From contig NZ_JAIVAH010000007.1 in the NCBI RefSeq assembly GCF_020171745.1, forward strand, positions 186,001 to 250,000: a stretch of DNA of 64,000 nt, given 5' to 3'. Position 1 is the first letter of the stretch; each line of letters opens with the position of its first letter. This document shows positions 25,101-40,100 of this stretch, one piece after another. Made by a program: the position numbers and the translations under genes. Origin of the DNA: Prescottella equi (GTDB lineage Bacteria; Actinomycetota; Actinomycetes; Mycobacteriales; Mycobacteriaceae). The notes below the pieces were generated by a model. It was not told the DNA's origin, did no database searches, and saw only the letters and a list, made by a program, of their open reading frames with translations.

Positions 25101-28100
25101 ACACCGTCCAACAGCTCCGAGAACGGCTGCCGTGCATCGATCCTCGTCCGCAGGGCGAGTGTTCCGACGAACATCCCGACCAGGTCGTCGAGCGCCCGTT
25201 CGCCGCGGCCCGCGATCGGCGTGCCGATGACGATGTCATCGGTGTCGCCGAGCCGGCTCAACAACACCGCGAGCGCCGCGTGAATCGTCATGAACAGGCT
25301 CGATCCGCGCCGGCGCGCGATCTCGAGCAGCCGGCGGTGCAGGTCCGGACCGATCGTGAACTCGGTGCTGCCACCGTGGAAGGACTGCTGGATCGGGCGG
25401 GGCCGATCGGTGGGCAGGCTCAGCAGATCGGGGGCACCGGCAAGCGTCCGGGTCCAGTAGTCGAGCTGCCTGGACAGCACCGATCGTGGATCGTCGGCAG
25501 CACCGAGCAGCTCACGCTGCCACAAGGTGTAGTCCGCGTACTGCACCGGCAGCGCGTCCCAGTCCGGTGGGTGACCCTCCACCCGGGCCGCATACGCGCG
25601 CATGACGTCCCGGGACAGGGCGCCGATCGAGAACCCGTCGATCACGATGTGGTGCGCCGCCAGGACGAGGGTGTGGTCGGTCGCCGATCGGCGGAAGAGC
25701 GCGCCGCGCACCGGGATCTGCTCGGTCACGTCGAATCCGGTGGCGGCGATCGCGCGGACGGCGCCGTCGAGGTCCGACTCGTCCACCACCGGGGTCGGCG
25801 TGAGATCGAGTGCCACATCGCCACCCGGGTGCACCTGCTGCACCGGACCGTTCGATCCCAACGGGAAGGCGGTGCGCAAGGCCTCGTGCCGCCCCAGCAC
25901 GTCGGCGACGGCGTCCTGCAGGGCCGGTACGTTCAGCGTCCCGGTCAGCCGCACCGCCATCGGGACGTTGTAGGCCGCGGAGGTCGGGTCGAACTGATTG
26001 ATGAACCACATCCGCTGCTGCGCCGCCGACAGCGGAATCTCGTCGGGCCGTTCGACGGGTTCGAGCGGGGGACGCCCCGACGGCCCGGTGTCGTCGTGCT
26101 CGATCCGCTCGGCGAGGGCCACCGCGGTCGGCGCCTCGAACAGTGCCCGCACCCCGAGGTCGACGCCGAGCGACTCGTCCAGCCGCGCCACGGCACGGGT
26201 AGCGGTCAGCGAATTGCCGCCGAGGTCGAAGAAGCTGTCCGTGGTGCCGATCCGATCGACACCGAGCACGTCGGCGAACGCCTCGACGACGGCCGCCTCC
26301 ACCGGATCGGTCGGAGGCCGGAACACCCGTGTCGCGGGGTCCAAGTCGGGGTCGGGCAGCGCTCGGCGATCGAGCTTGCCGACGGGGGTGAGCGGAACGT
26401 CGTCGAGCGCCACGAACGCCGTCGGCACCATGTGTTCGGGTACCCTCGCGGCGAGGCGCGCGCGGAGTCCGTCGACGTCGATCCGTCGGCCGTCCACCGC
26501 GACGACGTACGACACGAGCACGGTGTCCCCGGACGGACCGCGACGGCCGAGCGTCGCCGAGAATCGGACGTCCGGGTGCCCGGTGAGGATCGAGTCGATC
26601 TCGCCGAGTTCGATACGGAAGCCGCGGACCTTGACCTGGAAGTCGCTGCGCCCGCGATACTCCAACCGGCCGTCCCCGGTCCACACGCCGAGATCGCCGG
26701 TGCGGTACATCCGCCGGCCGGGCGCACCGAACGGCGCGGCCACGAACCGGTCCGCGGTCAGGCCGGGACGGCGGTGGTAGCCCCGGGCCGCGCCGGGACC
26801 GAGGATGTAGACGTCGCCCACGACACCTGCCGGGACCGGCTGCAGGCGGGCGTCGAGGACCACCTCGAACACTCCCGGAATCGGGCCGCCCATCGTCAGG
26901 CTCCGCGCTTGGGCTCCGGTGTATTCCTCGATGTTGACGACGATCGTCGTCTCGGTGGGGCCGTACACGTTGAGCACGCGGCACACCGGGAGCCAGTCCG
27001 CCACCAGTTCGGGCTGCCACGACTCCCCCCCCACGAGGACGCATTCGAGGTCGTCGAGCCCGACCGGATCGACCGACGCCAACGCGGCCGGCGTGATGAA
27101 GGCGTGCGTGACGCGTTGCTTACGCAGCACCGCGGTCAGTTCGGTGCCGCCGTAGACGGTGCGCGGCACGATCACCATCGTCGCCCCCGCCGCGAAGCAC
27201 AGCAGGTACTCGAGCACCGACACGTCGAAGCTGGGCGAGGAGAAGTGCAGCGTGCGCGAATCCGCGGTGGTCCCCGTTCGATCCCGCTGCGCCTCGGCGT
27301 AGTTCGACAGACCGCGATGCGAGATCGTCACGGCCTTCGGCCGCCCCGTCGACCCGGACGTGTAGATCAGGTACGCCGGGTTCTCGATCCGCACCGGAGC
27401 GGTCCGGTCCGCGTTGGTGACGGGCGCAGGCGAACGACGCGAGCACGCGGCGGCGAAGGCCGGATCGTCGAGCACGAGCCAGCGCACGCGGTCGGGAAGC
27501 CGTCCACGGTGCGCCGCCGTGGTCAGCCCCACCTCGGCACCGGAGTCGGTCAGCATGTCCGCGACACGCTCGGCCGGGTAGTCCGGGTCGACCGGCACGA
27601 AGGCCGCACCGGATCGGGCCACGCCCCACATTGCCGTCACCGAATCGAGAGAGCGCGGGATGCCGAGCGCAACATGCGATTCCGGGCCGATCCCCAGCTC
27701 GATCAACATTCTGGCGAGCCGGTTGGAGCGGGCATCGAGTTCCCCGTAGGTGACCTCCGCTCCCCCACTGACGAGCGCGACGGCATCCGGATCCCGTGCG
27801 GCGGCGGCATCGAGGATCTCGGGAAGCGCGCGCACGTCGGCGGCCGGGCCTCCCGATACGGGCATCAGTTCGCGCCGCTCGGACGACGTGAGCAGATCGA
27901 GCTGCGCCACCGGACGCTCCGGGTCGTCGACGATCGCGCGAACGACCCGCAGCAGCCTGGTCGCGACGTCCTGGACGTCGCTCTCCTGCAGGAGATCCGG
28001 ACGGAACTTCATCGTCACGCGGAGCCGATCCGGCACGGACGCGACGACACTCAGCGGGTAGTGCGCGGAATCGCGGGCCTCGATGCCCGTGAGCCGCGCG

Positions 28101-31100
28101 CCGCGCAGCGTGGTGTCCGCGGGCACCTCGGCGCGCACCGGGTACGACTCGAACACGGCGAGGGTGTCGAACGAGGCCCCCGGTCCGGCGGCCCGCTGGA
28201 TGTCGAGCAGGTCTACGTCGTGGTGGTCGAGCAGCGCCGCTTGCTCGGACTGGATGCGGGTGAGCAGGTCGGCGAGGGTCTCGCGCGGATCGAGGCGCAC
28301 CCGCGTCGGGAGCGTGTTGATGAACAGTCCGACCATCGACTCGATGCCGGCGATGTGGGGCGGGCGCCCCGAGACCGTGGTGCCGAACACGACGTCGTCC
28401 CGCCGGGTGCGCAGCCCCAGGACGATCGCCCACGCCACCTGCACGACCGTGCCGAGGGTGATGTCGTGCGCGGCCGCGAGTTCGCGCAACCGCTCGGAGG
28501 TCTGCGCATCGAGTTCGAACTCGAGGTCTCTGGACTCGACGTACCGCTCGGGTGCGGCGGCGCGGTCGGGAACGAACAGCGTCGGATCGTCGACGCCCGC
28601 GAAGGCCTGCCGCCACGCCTCGAGGTCCGACGCGCGGCGATGCCCACCGAGCCACTCGAGGTAGGCGCGGTAGGACCGCACCGGCGGCAGCACCGACCGG
28701 TCGCCGCCCGTCACGTAGAGCGTGACGAGTTCCTCCAGCAGGAGCGGGGTCGACCAGCCGTCGAGCAGGATGTGGTGGTTGGTGAGGATCAGGCGATGCC
28801 GGTCACCGGGTAGGTGCACCAACATGATTCGAAGCAGCGGCGCCTGCGCGACGTCGAACGGTGTGGTGCGATCCTCCGCGAGCAGCACCGCCGCGCGCGC
28901 CGACGCCGCCTGCCTGCCGAGGCCGGTCAGATCCACATCGGTCCACGGCGCCTCGACGTCGTCCGAGATCACCTGCACCGCTTCACCCTGCGCATCGCGG
29001 GCGAAGGCGGCGCGCACGTTCGCGTGCCGGGCGAGCAACGCAGTCACGGCGGCCCGCAGCAGCGATCCGTCCACGGGTCCGTCGAACGTGAGGATCAGTT
29101 GCACCAGGTACGCGTCCGCCTCGGCGACGGACATTTCCGCATGGAACAGCAGGCCACGCTGCATCGGCGACAGCGACCAGACGTCGGACAGTGCGGGATA
29201 CCGCCGTTCGAGTCGCTCGATCGTCGCCTGGTCCAGCCGCACCAGGTCGAAGTCCGACGGCGTCCTGCCACCCGCTCCCGGCGCGCGCACCTCCTCGACG
29301 AGCCTCGTCGCCGACTCCAGCCACGCCCGCGCGAGCTGCTCCACCTCGCCGGCGGCGAGCACCCCACGCGGGAAGTCCCAGGTGCAGACAAGACGAGGGC
29401 CGTCCGGTCCGGCGACGGTCGCGGCATTGACGTCCAACGCGTAGGCCACCGGCAGGTCCGGCGCCACCACACCGCGGAGCCCCGAGTCCTGCACCGGGAG
29501 CCACGGACCGCCACCGGGATCCGCGTCGAAGCGGCCGAGATAGTTGAAGCTGACCTGCGGGGCCGGTCGCGACGCCAATTCCGTTGCAGTGTCGTCGTTC
29601 AGGTAGCGGAGCATGCCGAATCCGATGCCGTGGTCGGGGATCGCACGCAGCCGTTCCTTGACGTACTTGACCACCGCTCCGAGGTCCGGTGTCGCCCCGG
29701 ACAGCTCGAAGTGGACCGGGTAGATCGTCGTGAACCAGCCGACGGTCCGGGACAGGTCGGCGCCCGGAACCGCGTGCTCTTCACGGCCGTGCCCCTCGAG
29801 TGCGACCGTGACCCCATCGGTGTGGATGCCGCGCTCGGCGCGCCAGTTCCGTAGCGCCAGCGCCAGGACCGTCAGCAGGGCGTCGTCGACGGTGCCGTGG
29901 AAGGCCTCCGGGACCGCGGTGAGCAGACCCTGCGCGATCTGCGCCGGGAGTTCCACTTCCACCCGGTCGACGGTGGATCCGACGTCCACCGCCGGGTCGA
30001 CGGCGCGGGCGCCGAGCGGGGCCTCGTCGGCCGCGGTCATCGCCCGCCACAGGTCCAGTTCGGCCGAACGCTGTGGTGCGGCCGACGCGAGCCCGGCGGC
30101 CCACGTCCGCATCGATGTCCCGACGTCCGGGAGGTCGGGCTCTCCGCCGGCGGCGATCCGGGTGCAGGCGACGGCCAGATCCGGGATCAGGATCCGCCAC
30201 GACACCCCGTCGATCACGAGGTGGTGCGCCAGCACGAGCAGCCGGGAGCCGTCCGGACCGCGGAAACGGGCCACGCGGATCATGTTGCCCACGAACGGGT
30301 CCAGCCTGTCTGCAGCCTCGTCCGCGACGGACCGCAGGACGTGGGTGAATCCCGGGCCACGCACGGTGTCCACGGGCACCGTCTCCACGACGTCGGCGGC
30401 GACCGGGCCGTCGGGTCCGTCCGGGGGTGACACCTCGACGCGCCACCCGGTGCGGGACCGCTCGTCCGTGCGCAGTCGGGCGCGCAGGCCGTCGTGCCGG
30501 CGGAGCACCGCGTCGACGCCACCGACGAGTGCGCTGTCGTCGAGGTCGGCGGGCACCTCCAGCAGCACCGACTGCGCGTAGCGGCGGAAGTCGCCGCCGC
30601 GCTCGGCCAGCCAGTGCACGATCGGTGTGGCCACCACGTCGCCGACGCCGCCACCCGGCAGCTCCGGGAGCCGCACCGGCTCCGGCGACTCGTCGAACAC
30701 CGCGATCTCGGCGAGCCGCGCGACGGTCCGGCGCTCGAACACGTCACGCGGAGTCAGCCGTATCCCGGCGGTCCGGGCCCGGGCCACCAACTGGATCGAC
30801 ATGATCGAGTCACCGCCGAGACCGAAGAACGAGTCGTCGACGCCCACCGAGTCGATGCCGAGCACCTCGGCGAAGACGTCGGCCAGGACCTGCTCGACGC
30901 CGCCGGCCGGTGTCCGCCCGGCCCCGCTGACCGGTTGCGGGTCCGGCAGCGCGGCGCGGTCGATCTTGCCGTTCACCGTCAGCGGGAACTCGTCGAGCAC
31001 CGCCACCACCGACGGCACCAGGTAGGACGGCAGGCGCAGGCGGACGGCGTCCAGCACCGCATCCACGTCGATCTCCCGGCCGGGCCCGGGCACCACGTAG

Positions 31101-34100
31101 CCGACGAGTCGCTCGCCGCCGCCGGGGCCTTCCCGGGCGAGGACGAGGGCCGCCTCGACGTCGGGTACCGCGAGCAGCGCAGCCTCCACCTCGCCGGGTT
31201 CCACCCGGAAGCCGCGGACCTGGACCTGGAAGTCGCTGCGGCCCAGATACTCCAGCATCCCGGCCGCGTCGATGCGGACCCGGTCGCCGGTTCGATACAT
31301 CCGCGCGGAGGCGTCGAACGGGTCGGCGACGAAGCGCGTCGCGGTCAGACCCGGCCGGCCCCGGTAGCCGCGCGCCACCTGCGGCCCGGACACGTACAGC
31401 TCGCCCACGACGCCCGGCAGCACCGGATGCAGGCGGTCGTCGAGTACCCGGATCCCCATGCCCGGCAGGCCGATTCCCACGACCGATCCCACCGTGCGGG
31501 GCGCGCGTGCCGCCTCGGCGTCGACCCGTCGCCACGTCACGTGGACGCACGTCTCGGTGATGCCGAACATGTTCATCAGCGACGGCGCGGCGTCGCCGTG
31601 CCGGTCGATCCATCCGGACAGCCGTGCCACGTCCAGCGCCTCGCCGCCGAACACCACCCAGCGCAGCGCGAGGGGACGCGGATCAGGGCTCTCCGCGTCC
31701 GCCCGGTCCAACTGTGCGAACGCGGACGGCGTCTGGCTGAGCATCGTCACCGACTCTCGCCGCAGCACGGCCAGCAGATCGTGGGGCGAGCGCGCGGTGT
31801 CGTGGTCGATCACCACCGTCCGGCCACCGAACGCGAGTGCGCCCCACAGTTCCCAGACCGCGAAGTCGAAGGCGAAGGAGTGGAACATCGTCCACACGTC
31901 GTCCCGGCCGAAACCGAGCGTTTCGCGCGCCGCGGTGAGCAGCGTGACGACGTTGCGGTGCGTCACCGTCACGCCCTTGGGCCGGCCCGTCGACCCCGAC
32001 GTGTAGATCAGATAGGCGGGCGCATCGGCATGCAGGGGCGCGACCCGGTCGGCGTCGGTGACCTCCGCTGCGAGGCCGCCGTCGAACCACACGTCGCCGG
32101 TCGGGTCGACGCACACCACCGGGACCTCGGACGGGAACTCGACGTCGGTGCGGTCACGGCGGAACGACCCGTCGATCAGCACGCACGCGGCCCCGGCGTC
32201 GCCGATGACGTACCCGATCCGCTCGGCCGGGTAGCCCGGATCCACCGGCAGGTACGCCGCGCCGGACCGCACGATGCCCACCGTGGTCGCCACCAGGTCG
32301 ACGCCGCGATCCATGACGACGGCCACCACCGACTCCGGTCCGATGCCGCGTTCGATCAGCCACCGCGCCACACGGTTCGAACGCTCGTCGAGGTCGCGGT
32401 ACGTCAGACGGGTGGACCCGGACACCACCGCGACCGCGCCCGGGTCGACGGCGGCGGCCGCGGCGAACAGGTCCGCGAGGGTCCGGTCGGAGACCTGGCC
32501 GGGCAACGCCACCGGTCCCGGCGCCGACCCTGTATCGAGGTCCAGGTCGCCGACCGGCGTGGCCGGAGCACTCACCACGCCATCGAGCACCGCGCCGATC
32601 GCCGTCGCGAGCGCGACGACCGTGGAATGGTCGAAGATGTCCGTCGCGTAGAGGATCTCGCCGGACAGGCCCGCGGGCGCACCGGCATCGTCGAAGCGCT
32701 CACCGACCCCGAACTGCAGATCGAACTTCACCTCGCCGGCGGCGACGTCGAGCGCGTCGACCGTGAGCCCCGGGAGGTGCACTCGTGGGCGCTCGACGTT
32801 CCGGAACTCGAGCAGCACCTGGAACAACGGGGCACTGGAGGTGTCCCGCCCGGCTCCGCTGCGGGCGACGATCCGTTCGAACGGCACGTCTGCGTGCGCG
32901 AACGCGTCGAGGTCCGTGTCCCGAACCGCCTGCACGGCAGCGGTGAACGGTCCGCTCGGGTCGATGTCGGCACGCAGCACGAGCGTGTTGACGAACATGC
33001 CGATCACGTCGTCGAGGTCGGCCTCACCGCGTCCCGCGACCGGCGTGCCGATCACGGTGTCGCGTCCCGCCCCGATGCGGGAGAGCAGCACGGCGAGCGC
33101 GGCGTGCACCACCATGAACACGGTCGCGTCGAGCCGCGCGGCGATCTCGGTCAGCGCGCGATGGGTGGTGGCGTCGACGGCGAACCCGACCCGATTGCCC
33201 GCCGTGGAGCGCCGCGGCCCGCGGGGCCGGTCGAGCGGCAGCGTCGACACCGGCGGCGCCCCGGACAGCCGGGCGAGCCACCAGTCCTCCCCGGTCGACA
33301 GCCGGGAGTCGGGGTCGTCCGGCGTGCCGAGGGTCTCGCGTTGCCACAGCGCGTAGTCGGCGTACTGCACGGGCAGCGGTTCCCGGTCCGGCGCCTCGCC
33401 TCCGATCCGTGCCGTGTACGCCGTGGCGACGTCGCGGGCCAGCGGGCCGATCGAGAAGCCGTCCGCGACGATGTGGTGCACCACCAGCACCAGCACGTGG
33501 GCGTCGGTCCGCTCGCGCAGCAGGACCACCCGCACCGGCACCTCCCGCGCCACATCGAATCCCGCACCGCAGACGGCGTCGATGCGCGCGGCGAGGCCGT
33601 CCGGCGTCACCGGTTCGGGCGCCAGATTTCCCACCACGGCGGCGGCCGATGCGGTCACCTGCATAGGGCCGGACGGTGAGGACGGGAAGAGAGTGCGCAG
33701 CGACTCCTGCCGCTGCACGACGTCGACGAGCGCGGCGCGCAGCGCGACTGCGTCCAACTCTCCCGAAAGCCGGAGCACCAGTGGCACGTTGTACGCCGCA
33801 GAGGCCGGATCGAACTGGTTGACGAACCACATCCGCTCCTGCGCCCACGACAGCGGCACCCGGTCCGGCCGGGTCACCGCCCGCAGCGACCGGGCCTCCG
33901 GTACCCGTTCCTGGCCCGTCGCGCGCGCCGCCCGGTCGGCCAGACGGCCCGCGGTGCCGCACTCGAACACGTCGCGGACGTCGATCTCCGAGCCGAGGCC
34001 GCGGTTGATCCGTGCGACGGCACGGGTCGCACCGAGCGAGTTGCCGCCGAGCGCGAAGAAGTTGTCGTCCAACCCCACCCGCTCGACGCCGGTGATCTCC

Positions 34101-37100
34101 GCGAACACCGTCACGACGTGTTCCTCGGCGGGGGTGGCCGGGGCCCGGTAGCCGGCCGCGCCAGACGTGAACTCCGGTTCGGGCAGCGCGTCCCGGTCGA
34201 GCTTGCCCACGGGGGTCAGCGGAATCTCGTCGAGGACGACGATCACGTTCGGCAGCATGTGGTTCGGCAGTCGCACGGCGGCGAACTCGGTGAGGTCCGT
34301 CGTGTCCACCGGGGTGCCCGCGTCGGGGACGACGTAGGAGGCGAGCAGCGGATCCCCGGCGGTGCGCCTCCTGGCCACCGTGACCGCGTGCGCGACGGCC
34401 GGGTGCGCGACGAGGACGGCGTCGATCTCGCCGAGTTCCACCCGGAACCCACGCACCTTGACCTGGAAGTCGCTGCGCCCCAGATAGTCCAAACCACCGT
34501 CGGACCGGACCCGGACGACGTCACCGGTGCGGTACATGCGAGTGCCCGGAACGCCGTCGGGGCTCGCCACGAAACGCGTGGCCGTCAACGACGGCCGCCG
34601 GTGGTAGCCGCGGGCCGTGCCCGCACCCGACAGGTACAGCTCGCCCGGAACCCCGACCGGCACGGGCCGGAGGAAGGCGTCGAGCACCAGTGCCGCGGTA
34701 CCGCGGACCGGCCGTCCGATCGCGATGTCGGCCCCGGGGACCAGCGGCGTGCCGATCGTCGAGAGCACGGTCGACTCCGTCGGTCCGTAGCCGTCGAGCA
34801 TCGTGCGCCCGGGAGCCCAGTCGGCCACCAGTTCGGGGCCGACGGCGTCACCCGCGACGACGAGAACCTCCAGCGCGGGCAGGCGCGACGCCTCGACCGT
34901 GGCCAGGGCCGCAGGGGTTATGCACGCGTGCGTGATCCGCTCGCGCGCCAAGAGATCCGCGAGCGCGGTGCCGCCGTACACGTCGGGTGGCGCGATGACG
35001 AGCGTCGCCCCGGACGAGAACGCCTGCAGCATCTCGAGAACCGAGACGTCGAAGCTCGGGGAGCAGATGTGCAGGCACCGCGCGCTCGCCGGGATCGGGT
35101 ACCGCTCCGCCTGTTCGGCAAGCAGACTCGCGAGCCCGCGGTGGGTCACGCTCACGCCCTTCGGCGTTCCCGTAGATCCCGACGTGTAGATCAGGTAGGC
35201 GATGTCGTCGGTGTGGGCCGCGGGGGCCTGCCGGACTGTCTCGTCGACGCCGTCTCCCGGATCGTCCAGCGTCAGCCAGCGGACCGAATCCGGCAGCGTC
35301 GCCCGATGGTGCGCTGTCGTGACCCCCACGGTGGCACCGGAATCCGCGACCATGTGGTCGAGGCGCGAGCGCGGATACGTCGGATCGACCGGCACGAACG
35401 CGGCCCCGGACTTCGCGACCGCCCATACCGCGAGCACCGACATCTCCGAACGTGGTGCGGCGCATGCAACCACGGCCCCCGGTCGCGCGCCCGCACCGAT
35501 CAGCGCCGACGCCCACCGGTCGGACAGCGCGTCGAGTTCGCGGTACGTCAGTCGGCGGCCGACCGCGTCGACCGCGACGCCGTCCGGATTGGCCGCCATG
35601 CCGACGGCGAGGAAGTCGCGCAGCAGGCGCGGCGCGACCGCCGGGCCGCCGCGGAGCGGCACGCTCGCGTCCCGCTCCCGAGTGGTGAGCACGTCGATCC
35701 CGGCGACCGTGCGCTCCGGATGCCGGGTGAGGACACCGAGCACCGCGGACAGTCGATCGGCGATGGATTCCACTGCGGTGGTGTCGAAGTGGTCGACGCG
35801 GTACTTCAGGGTCACCTGCAGCCGGTCGGTGAGTCCGGCAAGCAGGGTGAGCGGGTAGTGCGTCGCGTCGTGCCCCTGCACCCCGGTCACCCGCAGACCC
35901 GCGATGTCGGCGCCACGTTCCAGCGCCGAACGGTCGACCGGGTACGACTCGAAGACCGTGAGCGTGTCGAACACCGCGCCCGGGCCCGCCACCCGCTGGA
36001 TGTCCGCGAGCCCGACGTGCTGGTGCTCGAGCAGTGCGGACTGCTCGCTCTGGACACGGGCCAGCAGGTCCCCGACGGTTTCACGTGGATCGAACGCGAC
36101 CCGCACCGGGACGGTGTCGATGAACAGGCCGATCATCGTTTCGATTCCGGCCACCTCGGGTGGCCGGCCGGCAACCGTGGCGCCGAACACCACGTCGTCG
36201 CGCCCGGTGAGCGCGCCGAGGACGAGGGCCCAGGCAACCTGGAAGACGGTGTTGGGCGTGATGCCCCTCTCGCGGGCGCTGCGCAGCAGTGCCGCGGTGT
36301 CGGGCTCGGTCAGGATCACCGTCACCTCGTCCGACCCGCCGCCGTCGGGTGCGCCCGGCTCGGACGGCGCGAGCAGCGTCGCGCCGGAGGACCCGGCGAG
36401 GGCCTGCCGCCACGCCGCCACCGATCCGTCCCGATCCCGGCCACCCAGCCACGCCAGGTACCGGCGGTACTCGTCCGACGGCGGTGGCGCGATCGAATCG
36501 TCTTGAACTGCATAGCGAGTCAGCAACTCCTGCAGCAGCAGTGGGGTGGACCACCCGTCGAGCAGGATGTGATGGTGGGTCACCACCAGGCGATAGGTAT
36601 CGGGCCCCGTGCGCGCGAGCAGGAACCGCATCAGAGGCGCGCGATCCATCGGGAACGGGGTGGAACGGTCGCCCGACAGCAGGTCGCGCCACGCGGCATC
36701 GAGGTCGCGCCCGTCGCCGTTCCCCATGGACAGGTCCACCTCCCGCCAGGGTGCGGTGACCCCGCGCTCGACCACCTGCACCGTGTCACCGGCACCGACC
36801 TCGACGAAGCAGGCGCGCAGATTCGGGTGCCGATCGAGCAGTCCGTCGGCCGCAGCCCGCAGGCGTGCCCGATCGGGTTCGCCCTCCAGGTCGACGACGA
36901 GCTGAACCAGATACGCGTCCACCGACCCCGCCGCCAGACGTGCGTGGAAGAGCAACCCGGATTGGAGCGGGGTCAGCGGCCAGACGTCGACCAGCCGGGG
37001 ATACGCGTGCTCGAGCGTCTCGAGCGAGCCCTGCTCGAGCCGAACCAGGTTCACGTCGGACGGGGTCAGTCCCCCGGCGCCCGGCGTCCCCGCGTAGGCC

Positions 37101-40100
37101 GCGAGACCGGCGAGTGCCTGCCGCCACAACGCCACGACCTCCTGCACGTCGGCGCGATCCAGCAGCCCCGACGCGTACCGCCACGACGACTCGAGCACCG
37201 GCCCGTCGGGGCCGGCAGCGACACCGGCCGCGATCTCGAGGACGGCGGACACCGGCATGTCCGGGTCCTGCGCGCCACCGAGGCCGGCCGTGTCGACGGG
37301 CGTCCACGCCCCGGCGTCGTCCCCGGCTCCGGTCAGGCGGCCCAGGTAGTTCAGCACCACCTGCGGCGAACATCGCAGCCGCGCACCGTCGTCGCCGTCG
37401 AGTTCGGTGAGCATCCCGTAGCCGATGCCGCGATCGGGCAGTACCCGCAGATGCTCCTTGACGAGTTTGAGCGCGGTCCCGGCGGCCGGGCCGCCGGCGA
37501 ACGCGTCGTCGATATCGATGGCCGCGACTCGCGGCCGGGTGGGATGCAACACGGTGAACCAGCCGACGGTGCGGCTGAGATCCGCGCCGGGAGCGACGGC
37601 TTCCTCCCGGCCGTGGTTCTCGATGCCGACCAGGGCGTCCGGCGCGGCGGCTTCCCGGGTGCGCCACCGCCGCAACGCGAGCGCGAGCGCGGTGAGCACG
37701 ACGTCGAGTGCGCTGCCGCGGATCAGCTCGGGCAGTGCGGTGAGCGCGGCCGCGGTCTCGGCGGCGGGCAGCGCGTCGCGGACCACCTCGACGGTCGCGT
37801 GCACGTCACGCGCCGGGTCCATCGCACGCCGGCTGATCGACGGATCGTCGCCGTCGACGATGCTCTGCCACAAGCGAAGTTCGTTGCTCCGGTCGGTAGC
37901 GGCGTCGCGGAGCGCGTGTGCCCACCGCCGCATCGAGGTGCCGACCTCGGGCAGCACCGGGACCTCCCCCTCCCGCGCCTGCGCCCACGCGGTCGCGAGA
38001 TCCGGGACGATCACCCGCCACGACACCCCGTCGACCACGAGGTGGTGCGCGACGATCAGCAGCCGGCCGGTGCCCGCCGGTCCCGCGAATCGCGCGAACC
38101 GGATCATGTGTCCAGCAGCGGGATCGAGACGGTCGGCGGTCGCCGCGGCCACCTCTTCGAGCACGTGCTCGAACCCGTCGTCGAACGACGACACCGGGAC
38201 CGCGTCGAGCACGTCGTCGGCCGCGACGCTGCCGACCGGTGGCACCGTCAGCGCCCCGGCGGATCCGAGTCGCGCCCGCAGCATGTCGTGGCGGTCCACG
38301 ACGGCCTGCACGGCCGCGGTGAGATCACCCGCTTCGACGTCGGGCGGCAGCTGCAGCAGCACCGACTGCGAGAACCGGCGGATCCGGCCGTCCGCACGGC
38401 GCAGCAGCCACGACACGATGGGTGTTGCCGGCACCTCACCGACGCCGCCACCGGCGAATTCGGCGAGCACGACCGGTTCGTCGGCGCCGCGAGCGACGAC
38501 GGCGGCCGCCAGACCCGCCACCGTGCCGCGATCGAACACGTCGCGCGGCGTCAGCGCCAGACCGACGGCCTTCGCGCGCGCCACCAGTTGGATCGACATG
38601 ATGCTGTCGCCGCCGAGCGCGAAGAACGAGTCGTCGACGCCCACCGAATCGAGGCCCAGCACGTCGGCGTACAGACCGGCGAGGGTTTCCTCGACCGGCG
38701 TCGACGGCGGCCGGGCCGGGCGCGGTTCGACGCCGAAGTCCGGTTCCGGCAGCGCGGTTCGATCGAGCTTGCCGTGCACGGTCGTCGGCACCTCGCCGAT
38801 CACCGCGACGTGCGCGGGCACCATGTACGACGGCAGCCGCGACGTCAGCACGTCCCGCAGACCCTCCGGATCGACCACCGCGCCGGGCTCCGGTACGACG
38901 TACCCGACGAGGCGGTTCCCGAGCTTCGACACTGCCCGCAGCACGACGGCCGCCTGTACGACGGACGGCTGGTCGACCAGGGCGGCCTCGATCTCGCCCG
39001 GCTCGATCCGGTAACCGTGCAGCTTGAGCTGGCGGTCGGCGCGACCGAGGTACACCATCGCCCCCGACGCGGTCCATCGCACGCAGTCGCCGGTGCGGTA
39101 GAGGCGCCCTCCCGCAGCACCACTCGGGTCGGCGACGAATCGGGACGAGGTGAGGGCGGGCCTGCGGTGGTAGCCCCGTGCGACGCCCGGGCCGGCGAGG
39201 TACAGCTCGCCCGGGGTGCCGACCGGCACCGGGTGCAGACGGGTGTCGAGCACGAGTGCGTGGAAGCCCGGTGCGGGCGGACCGATCGTGACCGGCACCT
39301 CCGGGACGAGCCGATCGCTGATGCTGCCGACGACCGTCGTCTCGGTGGGCCCGTACGCGTTGTGCATCGCGCGTCCCGGCGCCCAGCGGGCCACGACGTC
39401 CGGCGGGCACTCCTCACCGCCGGCGAGCACGCAGCGGAGATCGTCGAGTCCGTCGGCGTCGGTCGCCGCCAGCACCGTCGGTGTCATGATGCAATGCGAG
39501 ACGTGTTCGGCGGACAGCAGGTCCCGCAGCACGTCACCGCCGAACACGTCGGCGGGAGCGATCACCATCGTCGCGCCGGACCCCACCGCGAGAAGCAGTT
39601 CGAGGATCGACGCGTCGAAACTGGGCGACGCGAGATGCAACGTGCGCGACGATGCCGTGGTCCGGCACCGCCGGTGCAGGTGCTCGGCGAAGTCCGCGAT
39701 GCCACGGTGGGTGACGGCCACGCCCTTGGGGGTTCCGGTGGATCCGGAGGTGTAGATCAGGTACGCGACGTGGTCGAGGCGCAGCGGGGCCGTGCGGTCG
39801 GCGTCGCCGATCGGGGCATCCGATGTCGGCTGCCGGACGTCGCCGTCGAGCACCCACCACGGCGTGGATCCCGGGAAGGACTCGCGCACGTCCCGGATCG
39901 TCAGCCCCAGTGCCGCGCCCGAGTCGTCGAGCATCAACGCGATCCGCTCCGGCGGGTGGGCGGGGTCCACGGGCAGGAAGGCGGCACCGGCCTTCACGAC
40001 CGCCCACAGGCCCACCACATACTCGGGGCACCGCGGCATACCGAGTGCGACGACCGCCCCCGGCCCGATCCCCGCATCGATCAGTCTGCGCGCCAGCCGG

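Noticed and set aside
22202-28813. A 2,203-codon plus-strand open frame antisense to NRPS modules 5 and 6
   Set aside because: Same reason: it mirrors the periodicity of the NRPS codons and shows no ribosome site or recognisable fold.
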